Of a DNA stretch of 64,000 nt, positions 8,497-16,931 are shown piece by piece. The notes below the pieces were generated by a model. It ran no database searches. It worked only from the letters and a program-made list of their open reading frames with translations, and had not been told where the DNA came from. Location of the stretch: contig NZ_JBNNUK010000004.1 of assembly GCF_050279675.1 (NCBI RefSeq), positions 204,611-268,610 of the forward strand, written 5' to 3'. This stretch comes from Viridibacillus sp050279675. GTDB taxonomy: Bacteria > Bacillota > Bacilli > Bacillales_A > Planococcaceae. A program made the translations under genes and the position numbers. Each line of letters begins with the position of its first letter. Position 1 is the stretch's first letter.

Positions 8497-10094
8497 GTAG
8501 CAATAGCTCCATCTGTGCGTGATTCTGTTCCACCCTGTAATACGCCCGTTTCAGGATCCCGCCAAATAATTTGTCCACGGCCAAAACTTCCACCGTCTGA
8601 CATCACTTGCACATTATGACCTTTTCGTATAAGTGATTGAGCAATGTAATTTGGGAACTCTGGTTCAACATGCACAGTTTTCCCTCCAACCCACTGCCAA
8701 CGTGGCATATCTAATGTGGCTTGTGGATTTAATTGATGATCCACTGTGTTAGCTACGACTTGGAAATGGCCTTGTGGTTGCATATATCCTCCCATTACGC
8801 CAAATGGTCCGATTGCTTGCCCTTCTTTCGTTAAAAATCCCGGAATAATTGTATGATATGTACGTTTTCCTGGCTTAAGAATATTTGGATGTTCCTTATC
8901 CAACGAAAAATCATGCCCGCGATTTTGTAATGCAATTCCCGTATCGGGAATCACAATTCCTGAACCAAAACCCATATAGTTACTTTGAATATATGAAATC
9001 ATGTTTCCTTCTTCATCAGCTGCAGCTAGATAAACAGTTCCACCTTTAGGTAATTCATAAGGTTCGGGATTGATGGCTTGCTTACCTATTAACGCCGCAC
9101 GTTTTGTAGCATATTCATCTGACAATAAATGCGGTACATCTATTGGCATGTCATCAAGTTCCGTCACAAATGCCTTTCCATCAGTAAATGCTAGTTTCAT
9201 AGCTTCAATTTGGCGATGAATCGTTTCAGCATCTTGCCACTTAGAATCTCCAGTCTGTTTGAAAATGTTTAAAGCCATTAATGCAACTAACCCTTGACCA
9301 TTCGGGGGTATTTCCCACACATCATATCCATTATAAGTAGTAGAAATTGGATCTACCCATTCCACTTTATAATCAGCTAAATCTTCTTTCGATAAATAGC
9401 CACCATGTTGTTTCATAAATGCATCCATTTTCTCTGCTAATTCTCCATGGTAAAAAGCATGTCCATCGGTTTCTGCTATTTTTCTTAACGTTGAAGCATG
9501 TCCAGGGGATGACCACATCTCGCCGATATGCGGTGCACGATCATTCGGTGCAAATGTATCAAACCAACTAGTAAACTCCTCTGATGTACATGTTTCCTTG
9601 AATTTACGATATGCAGAATCCCAAAACTTCCCTAATACTGGCGAAACAGGATATCCTTCTTCAGCGTATCGGATAGCAGGTTCAAGTACATCTTTAAAAG
9701 GTAGCTTACCAAATTTTTTAGAGAGCTCTACCCAACCAGCTGGTACCCCTGGAACTGTAATTGGTAATACCCCATATGCAGGGATCTTTTCATACCCTTT
9801 TTCTCGTAATTCCTCAACTGATATTGACTTTGGAGCAGGACCAGATGCATTTAGACCATGTAGTTGATCCTTAGTCCAAACTAATGCGAAGGCATCTCCA
9901 CCAATACCATTTGAAGTTGGTTCTACAACTGTTAATGCAGCCGCTGTTGCAATGGCAGCATCAATTGCATTCCCGCCTTTTTGTAAGATTTCTAGTCCTG
10001 CTTGAGCAGCTAATGGTTGTGAAGTTGCCACCATACCTTTTCTTCCAAATACGGTATGGCGCTTTCCCGTAAACGGGTGAAATAAATGATCCAT
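8490..10094 (-). CDS. ywrD: Gamma-glutamyltransferase family protein (YwrD-like)
   Basis: N-terminal-nucleophile hydrolase of 534 aa. The substrate-binding N-terminal part has EPTSNGIGGDAFALVW. Autocleavage is predicted before Thr353 in KGGTVYLAAAD, followed by a small-subunit motif (YMGFGSGIV). It has no signal peptide, unlike secreted Ggt enzymes, which fits the cytosolic YwrD branch. It would hydrolyse or transfer gamma-glutamyl groups of glutathione-like peptides. The ribosome-binding site AGGAGAGG lies 7 nt before the ATG and is itself the last codons of the decayed ABC ATPase upstream, so this gene was once distal in a longer peptide-import operon (inference). Confidence 0.9.
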   Translation of the reverse strand: MDHLFHPFTGKRHTVFGRKGMVATSQPLAAQAGLEILQKGGNAIDAAIATAAALTVVEPTSNGIGGDAFALVWTKDQLHGLNASGPAPKSISVEELREKGYEKIPAYGVLPITVPGVPAGWVELSKKFGKLPFKDVLEPAIRYAEEGYPVSPVLGKFWDSAYRKFKETCTSEEFTSWFDTFAPNDRAPHIGEMWSSPGHASTLRKIAETDGHAFYHGELAEKMDAFMKQHGGYLSKEDLADYKVEWVDPISTTYNGYDVWEIPPNGQGLVALMALNIFKQTGDSKWQDAETIHRQIEAMKLAFTDGKAFVTELDDMPIDVPHLLSDEYATKRAALIGKQAINPEPYELPKGGTVYLAAADEEGNMISYIQSNYMGFGSGIVIPDTGIALQNRGHDFSLDKEHPNILKPGKRTYHTIIPGFLTKEGQAIGPFGVMGGYMQPQGHFQVVANTVDHQLNPQATLDMPRWQWVGGKTVHVEPEFPNYIAQSLIRKGHNVQVMSDGGSFGRGQIIWRDPETGVLQGGTESRTDGAIATW

Positions 10095-10096
10095 TT

Positions 10097-10332
10097 TTAT
10101 ACCTCTCCTGACACAATACTAGTCCCAGCATAATGACATGCTACAAAGTGACCGCTTGTATTTTCTTCTCACTGTGTTTTTTCTGTTTTCAAATACCTTT
10201 TACTGCCGAACATCTTGTATGGAATGGACAACCTGTTGATAGATTTGCTTGATTTGGCAAATCTCCTTGAAGTCTTACACGCTGAACTTTATTGTTTTTA
10301 ATTTTTTTATCTTTACTAGTCAATAGCTCCAT
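10097..10332 (-). pseudogene. Relic of oligopeptide/dipeptide ABC ATPase C-terminus
   Basis: Reading leftward from the ATG at 10332 (after AAAGGTGATGAGA): MELLTSKDKKIK, then RVRLQGDLPNQANLSTGCPF, then HTRCSA and a stop. This is the C-terminal OppD/OppF/DppF signature (GDLPSPxxPPSGCxFHxRCP). In another frame the end reads SGHFVACHYAGTSIVSGEV and a stop at 10097-10099, the typical GHxVACH tail. At least one frameshift and an internal stop separate the two parts, and the ATPase core is absent. Gene loss left only the tail because its last bases form the ribosome-binding site of the next gene. Confidence 0.75.
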
Positions 10333-10339
10333 TCTCATC

Positions 10340-10678
10340 ACCTTTTAATATCCAACATTATATTATTTTTAACTAGTATTTAATTAATATAACTAAAACC
10401 TATTCCTAGATTAACAATAAACGAAAAGATATGAATATTCAGATATTTATACTCATTAATAACTCATTCCATATACTAAATGTACAATAATTTCCTATCA
10501 ACATAAAAGGTTTTTTTCTAAGTTATATAAATCTACAACTTAGTACTCCTTCTTTTTAAAGCACTCTATTTGTATCAAAAGAGCTTAATATGTCCCGGGA
10601 AATTATTTTCATATAAATTATTTAAACCAATTTCATATTAAGGATTTATCTATTTCCCTTCACTTTGACCATATGAAA
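10340..10678. other. Non-coding A/T-rich stretch
   Basis: No supported gene. The only standout is TCCCGGGAAATTATT at 10593-10607, which matches (one mismatch) the reverse-strand sequence downstream of the -10 element at the palindromic promoter near 60690. It may be the site of a regulator left behind when the peptide-transporter operon decayed, but this is speculative. Confidence 0.3.
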
Positions 10679-10721
10679 AGGTTGCCACCAATTCTGTGAG
10701 TTAGAATTTGGTGACAACCTA
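10679..10721 (-). terminator. Terminator after yxeA-like gene
   Basis: Strong hairpin with arms AGGTTGCCACCAAATTCT-like and AGAATTGGTGGCAACCT (one G-T mismatch) and a 7-nt loop, 10 nt beyond the stop of the YxeA-like gene. The trailing T content is modest on the reverse strand. Confidence 0.75.
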
Positions 10722-10730
10722 TTTAAATAG

Positions 10731-11090
10731 TTATTTTAATTTCGCTTGTGTTTCTTTTGGAATATCCGAAACCTTAACTTCATCGTATGAAGAAACGCCT
10801 TTTTCGTCTTTTACATAAAGCATTAAATATGCATCATTACGTAAGTTTTTACTTGCTGTGAATTCAAATGTTTTTGCCTCACCTTTCGCATTTACACCTT
10901 CTAGGTTATAAACATAAGTTACAAATATTTTCCCATCAGATTGCTTCTCTTCTTTTTTCAAACCATCTTCTGTTATATGCACATAATAGTTATCTGCATT
11001 CATACGATTAAAATCAATTTTCCCTAATACTACAATGCCTATAACACCAATTAGGATCAGTACGCCAATTGTAATTAAAATTTTTTTCAT
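10731..11090 (-). CDS. yxeA: YxeA-family protein
   Basis: Small protein of about 119 aa with one N-terminal membrane anchor or signal (residues 4-24) and an outer domain containing the family-like YYVHITEDGLKKE and FTASKNLRNDAYLMLYV. It matches the YxeA family, which in Bacillus subtilis is the last gene of the yxdJKLM-yxeA peptide-response operon. The ATG at 11090 (AAGGATGATAATA before it) is preferred over upstream in-frame ATT/ATG codons. It overlaps or abuts the permease stop, so it is co-transcribed. Its molecular role in the family is not established. Confidence 0.82.
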   Translation of the reverse strand: MKKILITIGVLILIGVIGIVVLGKIDFNRMNADNYYVHITEDGLKKEEKQSDGKIFVTYVYNLEGVNAKGEAKTFEFTASKNLRNDAYLMLYVKDEKGVSSYDEVKVSDIPKETQAKLK

Positions 11091-11095
11091 TATTA

Positions 11096-13006
11096 TCATC
11101 CTTCTCTTTTATTATTTTGAGTAATAATTCGATTATATGAAGAAACCGTTAATACATAATAGATTCCATAAATAGCTGTGTAAGCGACCATCCATATGAT
11201 AACTGGCTTAGTGAAATCCATTGAAAATAATTTTGAAAATGCTGTTAATGCGACCGCACTATGTGCAAGACCAATGACAAGTGGTACAGCAAAAATAACA
11301 AATACTTGAGATGCCACTGTTTTTCTCATTTCTCTTGCACCAACACCCATTTTATAAAGCATATTGTATTGTGACTTATCTTCCTCTGCTTCTGTCAGTA
11401 CTTTGAAGTAGATAATACTACCTGTGGCTGCTAGGAAGACAAGCCCTAAGAAACTACCAATGAATAATAATGAACCCATTCCTTCAATACCGTTTTGATA
11501 ATCCTCAGGTGCGCTTGAAAATTGTGCTTCATCAGGCAATACACTAGCAATTTTCTTAGATAGATCCGTTGTTGCGTCATCTACTCCAATAGCACGGAAT
11601 TGCACACTCTCACCTTGTTTTTCAAGCTCTTTATACTGCTCATTTGTGACTATGAGTGTCATACCTGCCATTAGGTTTAAGACTGGAACTTCATGATATC
11701 CTTCCAATGTAATTGCTGTTCCTTTTTCCGCTGTAATCGTCTTACCCGCATATTTCGGCGATAGACTTTCATGATATTGAACATCAATCATAGTCGCTTT
11801 ATTGCCTTTTAAATTAAGTTCTTCTTTTTGTTGAAGTTTCGCTAACTTGTTGTATGTTGTTTCATTGATTACTGTGTAGATACGTTTGTCTCCGTCTGTT
11901 CCCATTGCCGAATCAAGTTGCTTCGCCTCAAATGTAACGAATAATGCTGAGATATTTTCATCATATATTGTAGTTGGTAGTAATGATGTTACTTTTTCGT
12001 TATCGACATTTGCTGTTTGCTCGTACATAAATGTGTTTGGATCAGTGAGCTTTACATTGTCATTAATATTGTAATATAGACTGTAAACCGCACCTCCAGC
12101 CGTTACAGTGGTTGCACTCAAAATCGCGATAACAGTTAATGTACGGGCGTTACCACGAACCCGATAAAGCAATTGTGAAATGGTCATTACGTGTAGACCT
12201 TTCCAAAGCCACTTTTCACGACGCTTGAATAAAGTTAGAACAAAACCTGTAACACTATGGAACAAAAGGAATGTTCCTATAATAACTGTTGCTAATATAA
12301 TAAGTGGTGTAAACATTCCTAAAACACGCCATGCCTCGGATGTTAATAAGTTCTGTAAAGCTAACCAATAACCCGTTCCGATGCTTATTACGCCTAAGAT
12401 AGCGACAATCCATGAAGGCTTGGGTGCTACTTCACCTTTCTTCGATGCATGGAATAGATCGATTAATTTAAATTGATAGATTAAACGATATCCTTGGAAT
12501 GAAGTGATGAAGAAGATAATTAGGAAAACAGATGCTGTATTTATAACCGCTTCCGTTGAGAACGTAAATGGAGCGACAACATCATAACCCATTAAACGGA
12601 TTAATAAGGTAACGAACAATTTTGAACTAAGAAATCCTAGAAAAACACCTATCACTAATGAAAATAACCCCAGTAATAAGTTTTCAAAAAATAACATGAA
12701 ACCAATTTGACGTTTTCTAACGCCTAATAATGCATAAAGAGCTACTTCCTTTTTTCTCTTTTTCATGAAAAACGAATTTGAATATGCGATGAAAATAGCA
12801 ACAAAGAAGAGTAGTACTACGGCGGCTCCACTCATAAGGGACTCCATCTTCTGTGAAGACTTCGTCATATCAGAGACAATATCGCTATATTTTAAAGTAA
12901 CAAAGGTAAAGTAAATGACGATACTGAATACCATCGATGCGATATACAAAAAATATTGCGAGAAATTTCGTGCAATATTTTTTCTAGCTAAACTAAATAA
13001 CGTCAT
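11096..13006 (-). CDS. yxdM: BceB/YxdM-type ABC permease
   Basis: Permease of 636 aa with ten predicted helices in the BceB arrangement: an FtsX-like block near residues 15-155 (MKKRKKEVALYALLGVRKR), central helices, a large outer loop (about residues 305-515) and a second FtsX block at the end. BceAB-type transporters confer resistance to cell-wall-active peptides and act as co-sensors for a kinase. The start at ATG 13006 follows GGGGGTGAGG; it overlaps the ATPase gene by 14 nt. No BceRS/YxdJK-like kinase-regulator pair adjoins it, so the cognate regulator must lie elsewhere. Confidence 0.9.
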   Translation of the reverse strand: MTLFSLARKNIARNFSQYFLYIASMVFSIVIYFTFVTLKYSDIVSDMTKSSQKMESLMSGAAVVLLFFVAIFIAYSNSFFMKKRKKEVALYALLGVRKRQIGFMLFFENLLLGLFSLVIGVFLGFLSSKLFVTLLIRLMGYDVVAPFTFSTEAVINTASVFLIIFFITSFQGYRLIYQFKLIDLFHASKKGEVAPKPSWIVAILGVISIGTGYWLALQNLLTSEAWRVLGMFTPLIILATVIIGTFLLFHSVTGFVLTLFKRREKWLWKGLHVMTISQLLYRVRGNARTLTVIAILSATTVTAGGAVYSLYYNINDNVKLTDPNTFMYEQTANVDNEKVTSLLPTTIYDENISALFVTFEAKQLDSAMGTDGDKRIYTVINETTYNKLAKLQQKEELNLKGNKATMIDVQYHESLSPKYAGKTITAEKGTAITLEGYHEVPVLNLMAGMTLIVTNEQYKELEKQGESVQFRAIGVDDATTDLSKKIASVLPDEAQFSSAPEDYQNGIEGMGSLLFIGSFLGLVFLAATGSIIYFKVLTEAEEDKSQYNMLYKMGVGAREMRKTVASQVFVIFAVPLVIGLAHSAVALTAFSKLFSMDFTKPVIIWMVAYTAIYGIYYVLTVSSYNRIITQNNKREG

Positions 13007-13760
13007 CAACCTCACCCCCAATTGCAGATAAAGTATCTAAAATTTCTTGGAAAAACTCTTTCCGCGTTTGATCGCGACGGTAGATTTCCGTTGAAAACTT
13101 GCCATCCTTAATGAATATAATGCGGCGGCAAAAACTTGCGGCGAAAGCATCATGCGTAACCATCATAATCGTTGATTCGTTGTTCTCATTAAGTGAACTT
13201 AAGCTTTCTAGTAGGTCTGTTGCAGATTTTGAATCTAGTGCACCTGTTGGCTCGTCAGCTAAAACGAGCGCAGGCTCTGTCACGATTGCTCTCGCAGCAG
13301 CTGTACGTTGCTTTTGACCCCCTGAAATTTGATATGGATATTGACTAAGCAATGATTCAATTCCAAAAATTTCAGCTATTTTTTGGACGCGTTGTTCAAT
13401 TTCTTTTGCAGGTACTTTTGCAATTGCTAACGGTAATAGAATATTTTCTTTTACGGTTAGTGAATCTAGCAAGTTGTAATCCTGAAAGATAAAGCCAAGA
13501 TTATCGCGTCTAAAATCTGAGAGCTCAGCTTCCTTCATATCATGTATACCCTTATCATTCATAAAGATTTTACCTTCTGTTGGCGAATCAATTGTTGCAA
13601 GAAGATTTAATAATGTAGATTTACCTGCTCCTGATGGACCCATAATCCCAACGAATTCTCCATGTTCAATTTGTAATGATATATTTTCTAACGCTGTGTA
13701 GGCATTCGATGTTTTGCCATATATTTTTTTGACGTTTTCTATTTTTAATAATGATTCCAT
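12993..13760 (-). CDS. yxdL: BceA/YxdL-type ABC ATPase
   Basis: ATPase of 255 aa: Walker A GPSGAGKSTLLNLL, Q-loop FQDYNLLDSLTV, signature ISGGQKQRTAAARA, Walker B LVLADEPTGALDS and H-loop MMVTHDAFAASF. This MacB/BceA-like class pairs with FtsX-type permeases. GAGGTGA lies 5-6 nt before the ATG at 13760; an upstream in-frame ATG at 13781 is less favoured. It is the first gene of the three-gene operon, preceded by a direct-repeat regulatory region. Confidence 0.92.
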   Translation of the reverse strand: MESLLKIENVKKIYGKTSNAYTALENISLQIEHGEFVGIMGPSGAGKSTLLNLLATIDSPTEGKIFMNDKGIHDMKEAELSDFRRDNLGFIFQDYNLLDSLTVKENILLPLAIAKVPAKEIEQRVQKIAEIFGIESLLSQYPYQISGGQKQRTAAARAIVTEPALVLADEPTGALDSKSATDLLESLSSLNENNESTIMMVTHDAFAASFCRRIIFIKDGKFSTEIYRRDQTRKEFFQEILDTLSAIGGEVDDVI

Positions 13761-13795
13761 TTGCGTCACCTCTACTGTCATTTGTTGATATACAT

Positions 13796-13840
13796 ACTAT
13801 ATCGCCTCATCCTTACAGCATAATTGTCGTAACCTTACAG
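13796..13840 (-). promoter_or_regulatory. Candidate response-regulator site and promoter of the yxdLM-like operon
   Basis: On the reverse strand, two copies of CTGTAAGG (13811-13818 and 13833-13840) are spaced 22 bp, two helical turns, upstream of a TATAGT -10 at 13796-13801. The -35 is poor. Direct repeats at this spacing fit an OmpR-family activator, as expected for Bce/Yxd systems. The nearer repeat falls inside the presumed -10/-35 spacer, so the exact promoter assignment is uncertain. Confidence 0.45.
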
Positions 13841-13885
13841 GAACCTTAAATCTTATTCGAGTACTATTAATTGTTATTTTCGCAA

Positions 13886-13922
13886 ATAAAAAAAGACTTC
13901 CCGAATTACAGAAAGTCCTTTT
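13886..13922 (-). terminator. Terminator of the VanZ-RDD gene
   Basis: Reverse strand GGACTTTC...GGGAAGTC hairpin followed by seven T residues, directly downstream of the membrane-protein gene. Confidence 0.85.
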
Positions 13923-13928
13923 CTATCT

Positions 13929-15074
13929 TTATTTTCTCGTTGTGTGTAAGTCTGATGCTTCATCAAAGTAAAATCGTCGTTTGCCTTTTCCAAATGCAAC
14001 GAGCAATACATGGAAGAACAGAACAACTATTAATACTAATTCAAGTAAGTTTGTACCCAGTGCTAAAAATACTTTTAATTTATAATACGGTGAACCAATT
14101 TGTAAGTTCATTTGAGCGAAAATACTTAGTACAAAGAATGCAAAATAAGTAAGATAGATTGCACCAAAACGTTTGAACAATCGCTTATTTGTATCTATAG
14201 TACTTACTTTACTATCATAGCGGAAACGCATAATTTTCGAACCAATTGTATGTCCATTCCACAAGATTGGAATGACAAAAAATGCAATGAAAATGACAAT
14301 AGATTTAATTAGGAAATTGATAATTAAATTTGATTCTGTAAATGTAGTGCTTAATTGCCCAAGCAGATCAATAATGAAAATATCAATAAGTAATGCGATT
14401 AATACAGACATTGCACGAACATCATCAAGTGCAATCAATCTTTCTGCTTTTGCATTAATGCTTTCTTTTGACGGGAACAATGCCAAAATAGCTGGTGCGA
14501 TGAAGAAGCCAAGTATTCCACCTAATGTATTAAGCATCAAATCATCCACATCAAAAATGCGATACGCACAGTTATAAATACCATAAATACCAGTCACTTG
14601 TGTGATTTCATAAAATAATGTTAATGCAAAAGTTAAGCCAAGTGCCCTTTTCCAGTACTTTCTTTGTTGAAAGAAATAACGTAAGTATACGCCAAACGGT
14701 AATAGTAATAAGAAATTAAAAAAGGCTTGATAAAAGGCAGACTGTTTAACTAATAATGCATATGTACTTGGCTGAGATAAAACCACACCACTATTTGTAA
14801 ACATGTCTGAGATAAAGGTAAACGGCATCAATGAATAATGCTGTGTACCTGGCTGTTGTGTAATACACGTATTAAGTGATTCTGGTAATGGAAGTAGAAC
14901 TAAAAATAATGCGCTAATAAAATAAAAAATAAATGAAAATGCGATTAGCGTCGTTGATAATGGCAAGTATCCATATTTACGATATGTGTAAATAACCCAC
15001 GGCACAAAAATAATAACGGCCAAAAGGATAAATACTATCATTGCAACGTAAATTGGCTGTGTATAAGCTGACAT
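13929..15074 (-). CDS. VanZ-like / RDD domain fusion membrane protein
   Basis: Membrane protein of 381 aa. The N-terminal half (residues about 1-200) has the VanZ-like pattern: helices, LLPFGVYLRYF, TLFYEITQVTGI and FDVDDLMLNTLGGILGF. The C-terminal part (about 225-360) is an RDD domain with IALLIDIFIID and NGHTIGSKIMRFR. VanZ-like proteins are linked to glycopeptide/lipoglycopeptide tolerance and RDD proteins to ion or envelope functions, but neither activity is proven for this architecture. It is monocistronic, with its own terminator. Confidence 0.85.
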   Translation of the reverse strand: MSAYTQPIYVAMIVFILLAVIIFVPWVIYTYRKYGYLPLSTTLIAFSFIFYFISALFLVLLPLPESLNTCITQQPGTQHYSLMPFTFISDMFTNSGVVLSQPSTYALLVKQSAFYQAFFNFLLLLPFGVYLRYFFQQRKYWKRALGLTFALTLFYEITQVTGIYGIYNCAYRIFDVDDLMLNTLGGILGFFIAPAILALFPSKESINAKAERLIALDDVRAMSVLIALLIDIFIIDLLGQLSTTFTESNLIINFLIKSIVIFIAFFVIPILWNGHTIGSKIMRFRYDSKVSTIDTNKRLFKRFGAIYLTYFAFFVLSIFAQMNLQIGSPYYKLKVFLALGTNLLELVLIVVLFFHVLLVAFGKGKRRFYFDEASDLHTTRK

Positions 15075-15121
15075 GCTTCAACCTCTTTCGTCATTAATTC
15101 ATAAAATAATTACCATCATAC

Positions 15122-15170
15122 CAAAAAAGGCATTCAGATTAAAAGTATTTAAACTAAAATCGAATGCCTC
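15122..15170 (-). terminator. Terminator
   Basis: Reverse strand GGCATTC...GAATGCC hairpin with a long A/T-rich inner stem followed by TTTTTTGG, 20 nt past the small acidic protein gene. Confidence 0.7.
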
Positions 15171-15189
15171 CTGTTACCTAATCAATTTG

Positions 15190-15480
15190 TTATTCGCCAG
15201 CTATAATGCGCTCTTTACAAAAACTCAAAATCAATTCTTCTTCATCTTCTTCTAGACCAAATTCGAGCATTTTTTCAGTACCTTTATCGATGATGAAGTA
15301 ATTCGCAAGCTTAAAGTCGTCCTCTTTTTTCCCTACGATTGCGCGAATCTCAAGACCACCTTCTACAAATAGTTCGTCTTCTTCATCTACTTCAATATCT
15401 AATAAGAATTCAAAGCGTTGTCCTTCAATAATATTTGTGGGATCTAAAATTTCATCCATTGTATATGCTAAAATGTCCAT
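15190..15480 (-). CDS. Small acidic protein (DUF6509-like)
   Basis: Acidic protein of 96 aa (many Glu/Asp) with the pattern GQRFEFLLDIEVDEEDELF and LEFGLEEDEEELILSFCKE, resembling a conserved Bacillales family of unknown function that I recall as DUF6509. The ATG at 15480 is used because GAGGAGCGATTCTTT precedes it; an upstream in-frame ATG lacks a good site. It is soluble and monocistronic. No function is known to me. Confidence 0.7.
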   Translation of the reverse strand: MDILAYTMDEILDPTNIIEGQRFEFLLDIEVDEEDELFVEGGLEIRAIVGKKEDDFKLANYFIIDKGTEKMLEFGLEEDEEELILSFCKERIIAGE

Positions 15481-15597
15481 AAAGAATCGCTCCTCTTTTG
15501 CATGTTTCAATCATTAATATTAAAGCAAAAATGCGATTAGTAAAGTTTTTAGCTGATTTACCTGTACTTTTCGATAAAAAAATTAGGAGTGATGACG

Positions 15598-16785
15598 TTG
15601 CAGACATTATTTTACTATCAAAATGCGATGATGAAAGAGTTTCCAGCAAAAATTATTAGAAAAGGGATTGAAGATGACGGACGCGAATTTATCGTGCTTG
15701 ATAATACAGCATTTTACCCTACTGGTGGCGGTCAGCCTCATGATACAGGTACATTAAATGGTATTCCTGTAATCGATGTCGAAAAAGTTGACGAGGAAAT
15801 TCGTCATTATATTGCAGAACCTTTACCTTACGACGAAGAAATGGTAATGGGCGTACTCGATTGGGAACGACGATTCGATCATATGCAGCAACATGCAGGA
15901 CAGCATATTTTGACCGCTGCTTTTGTTGAGCTATTCGGCTACCAAACTATTAGCTTCCATCTAGGGCGAGGAACTGTAACAATTGATTTGGATATTGAAA
16001 ACATTAGTGAAGATGAGCTTATAGCAGTAGAGGCTCTAGCTAACAAAATTATTTTAGAAAATCGACCAATTGAAACAAAATGGGTGACAGAAGACGAATT
16101 AGAACACTATCACTTACGTAAAGAACTTAGTGTGACAGAGGAAATTCGTCTAGTTATCATTCCAAATTACGATTATAATGGCTGTGGTGGTATTCATCCC
16201 ACTTCAACTGGACAAGTTAGCGCCATTAAAATTATGCATACTGAAAAGCAAAAAAGGAAAATACGCGTGCATTTCGTTTGCGGAGGGCGCGTACTAAGTG
16301 AACTACACTGGCGCAAAAATGAACTAAGTAAAGTGGCTAAACTAGCAAGTACGCCTGAAAATGAAGTGGCTGATACAGTTTCAAAACTATTAACTGTCCA
16401 AAAAGGATTAGAGAAAGCTTTAGACGCAGCCAAAGAACAGTTACTATCCTATGAAGCATTAGAACTTGCATCAGCCACTAACAATGGTGTAACTGGCGCC
16501 GTTTATGCAGAGCGTTCCATTCAAGAATTGCAAAAGTTAGCTCGACTAGTAATTGCCGAAAATGAAAATATCGTGGTGCTTCTCGTTGCTGAGCAAGGAG
16601 AGAAATTACAGTTTGTCGCTGCTCGTGGTACAAATGCAGTTGATATGAGTATGAAAGATATATCTTCAGCTGTACTACCATTATTAAATGGCAAAGGTGG
16701 CGGTAGCGATGCCTTTGTACAGGGTGGTGGCGACCATACGATGACGGGTGCTGAATTACTAGAGAAGATGAGAAATATTAAATAA
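15598..16785 (+). CDS. Stand-alone alanyl-tRNA editing protein (AlaX-type, with DHHA1 domain)
   Basis: Trans-editing hydrolase of 395 aa that would clear Ser or Gly mischarged on tRNA(Ala). Visible features are FYPTGGGQPHDTG, the zinc-site motifs HMQQHAGQHIL (about residues 96-106) and CGGIHPTSTGQV (about 200), a coiled linker (about 255-300), and a C-terminal DHHA1-like domain with GKGGGSDAFVQGGG, the homologue of the AlaRS C-Ala region. This is the long AlaXp-II/III-like form. TTG 15598 lies 8 nt after AGGAG, whereas the in-frame GTG (15589) and ATG (15592) overlap or nearly touch that site. Confidence 0.87.
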   Translation: MQTLFYYQNAMMKEFPAKIIRKGIEDDGREFIVLDNTAFYPTGGGQPHDTGTLNGIPVIDVEKVDEEIRHYIAEPLPYDEEMVMGVLDWERRFDHMQQHAGQHILTAAFVELFGYQTISFHLGRGTVTIDLDIENISEDELIAVEALANKIILENRPIETKWVTEDELEHYHLRKELSVTEEIRLVIIPNYDYNGCGGIHPTSTGQVSAIKIMHTEKQKRKIRVHFVCGGRVLSELHWRKNELSKVAKLASTPENEVADTVSKLLTVQKGLEKALDAAKEQLLSYEALELASATNNGVTGAVYAERSIQELQKLARLVIAENENIVVLLVAEQGEKLQFVAARGTNAVDMSMKDISSAVLPLLNGKGGGSDAFVQGGGDHTMTGAELLEKMRNIK

Positions 16786-16821
16786 ACAAGTAATCAGTTA
16801 GCTCACTGTTTTACAATTAAA

Positions 16822-16858
16822 ATAATCCACCTCTGTCTATAAAGAGGTGGATTTTATA
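16822..16858. terminator. Bidirectional terminator
   Basis: Perfect AATCCACCTCT / AGAGGTGGATT stem with an 8-nt loop, followed by TTATATT. It lies between convergent genes (alanyl-tRNA editing protein and TauE-type exporter). Confidence 0.8.
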
Positions 16859-16931
16859 TTATAAATTAAATTAATAGATTAATGCCGTAATAGCCACTCC
16901 GCAAATTAGAAAGAACTTCTGTGTTCAGCAA

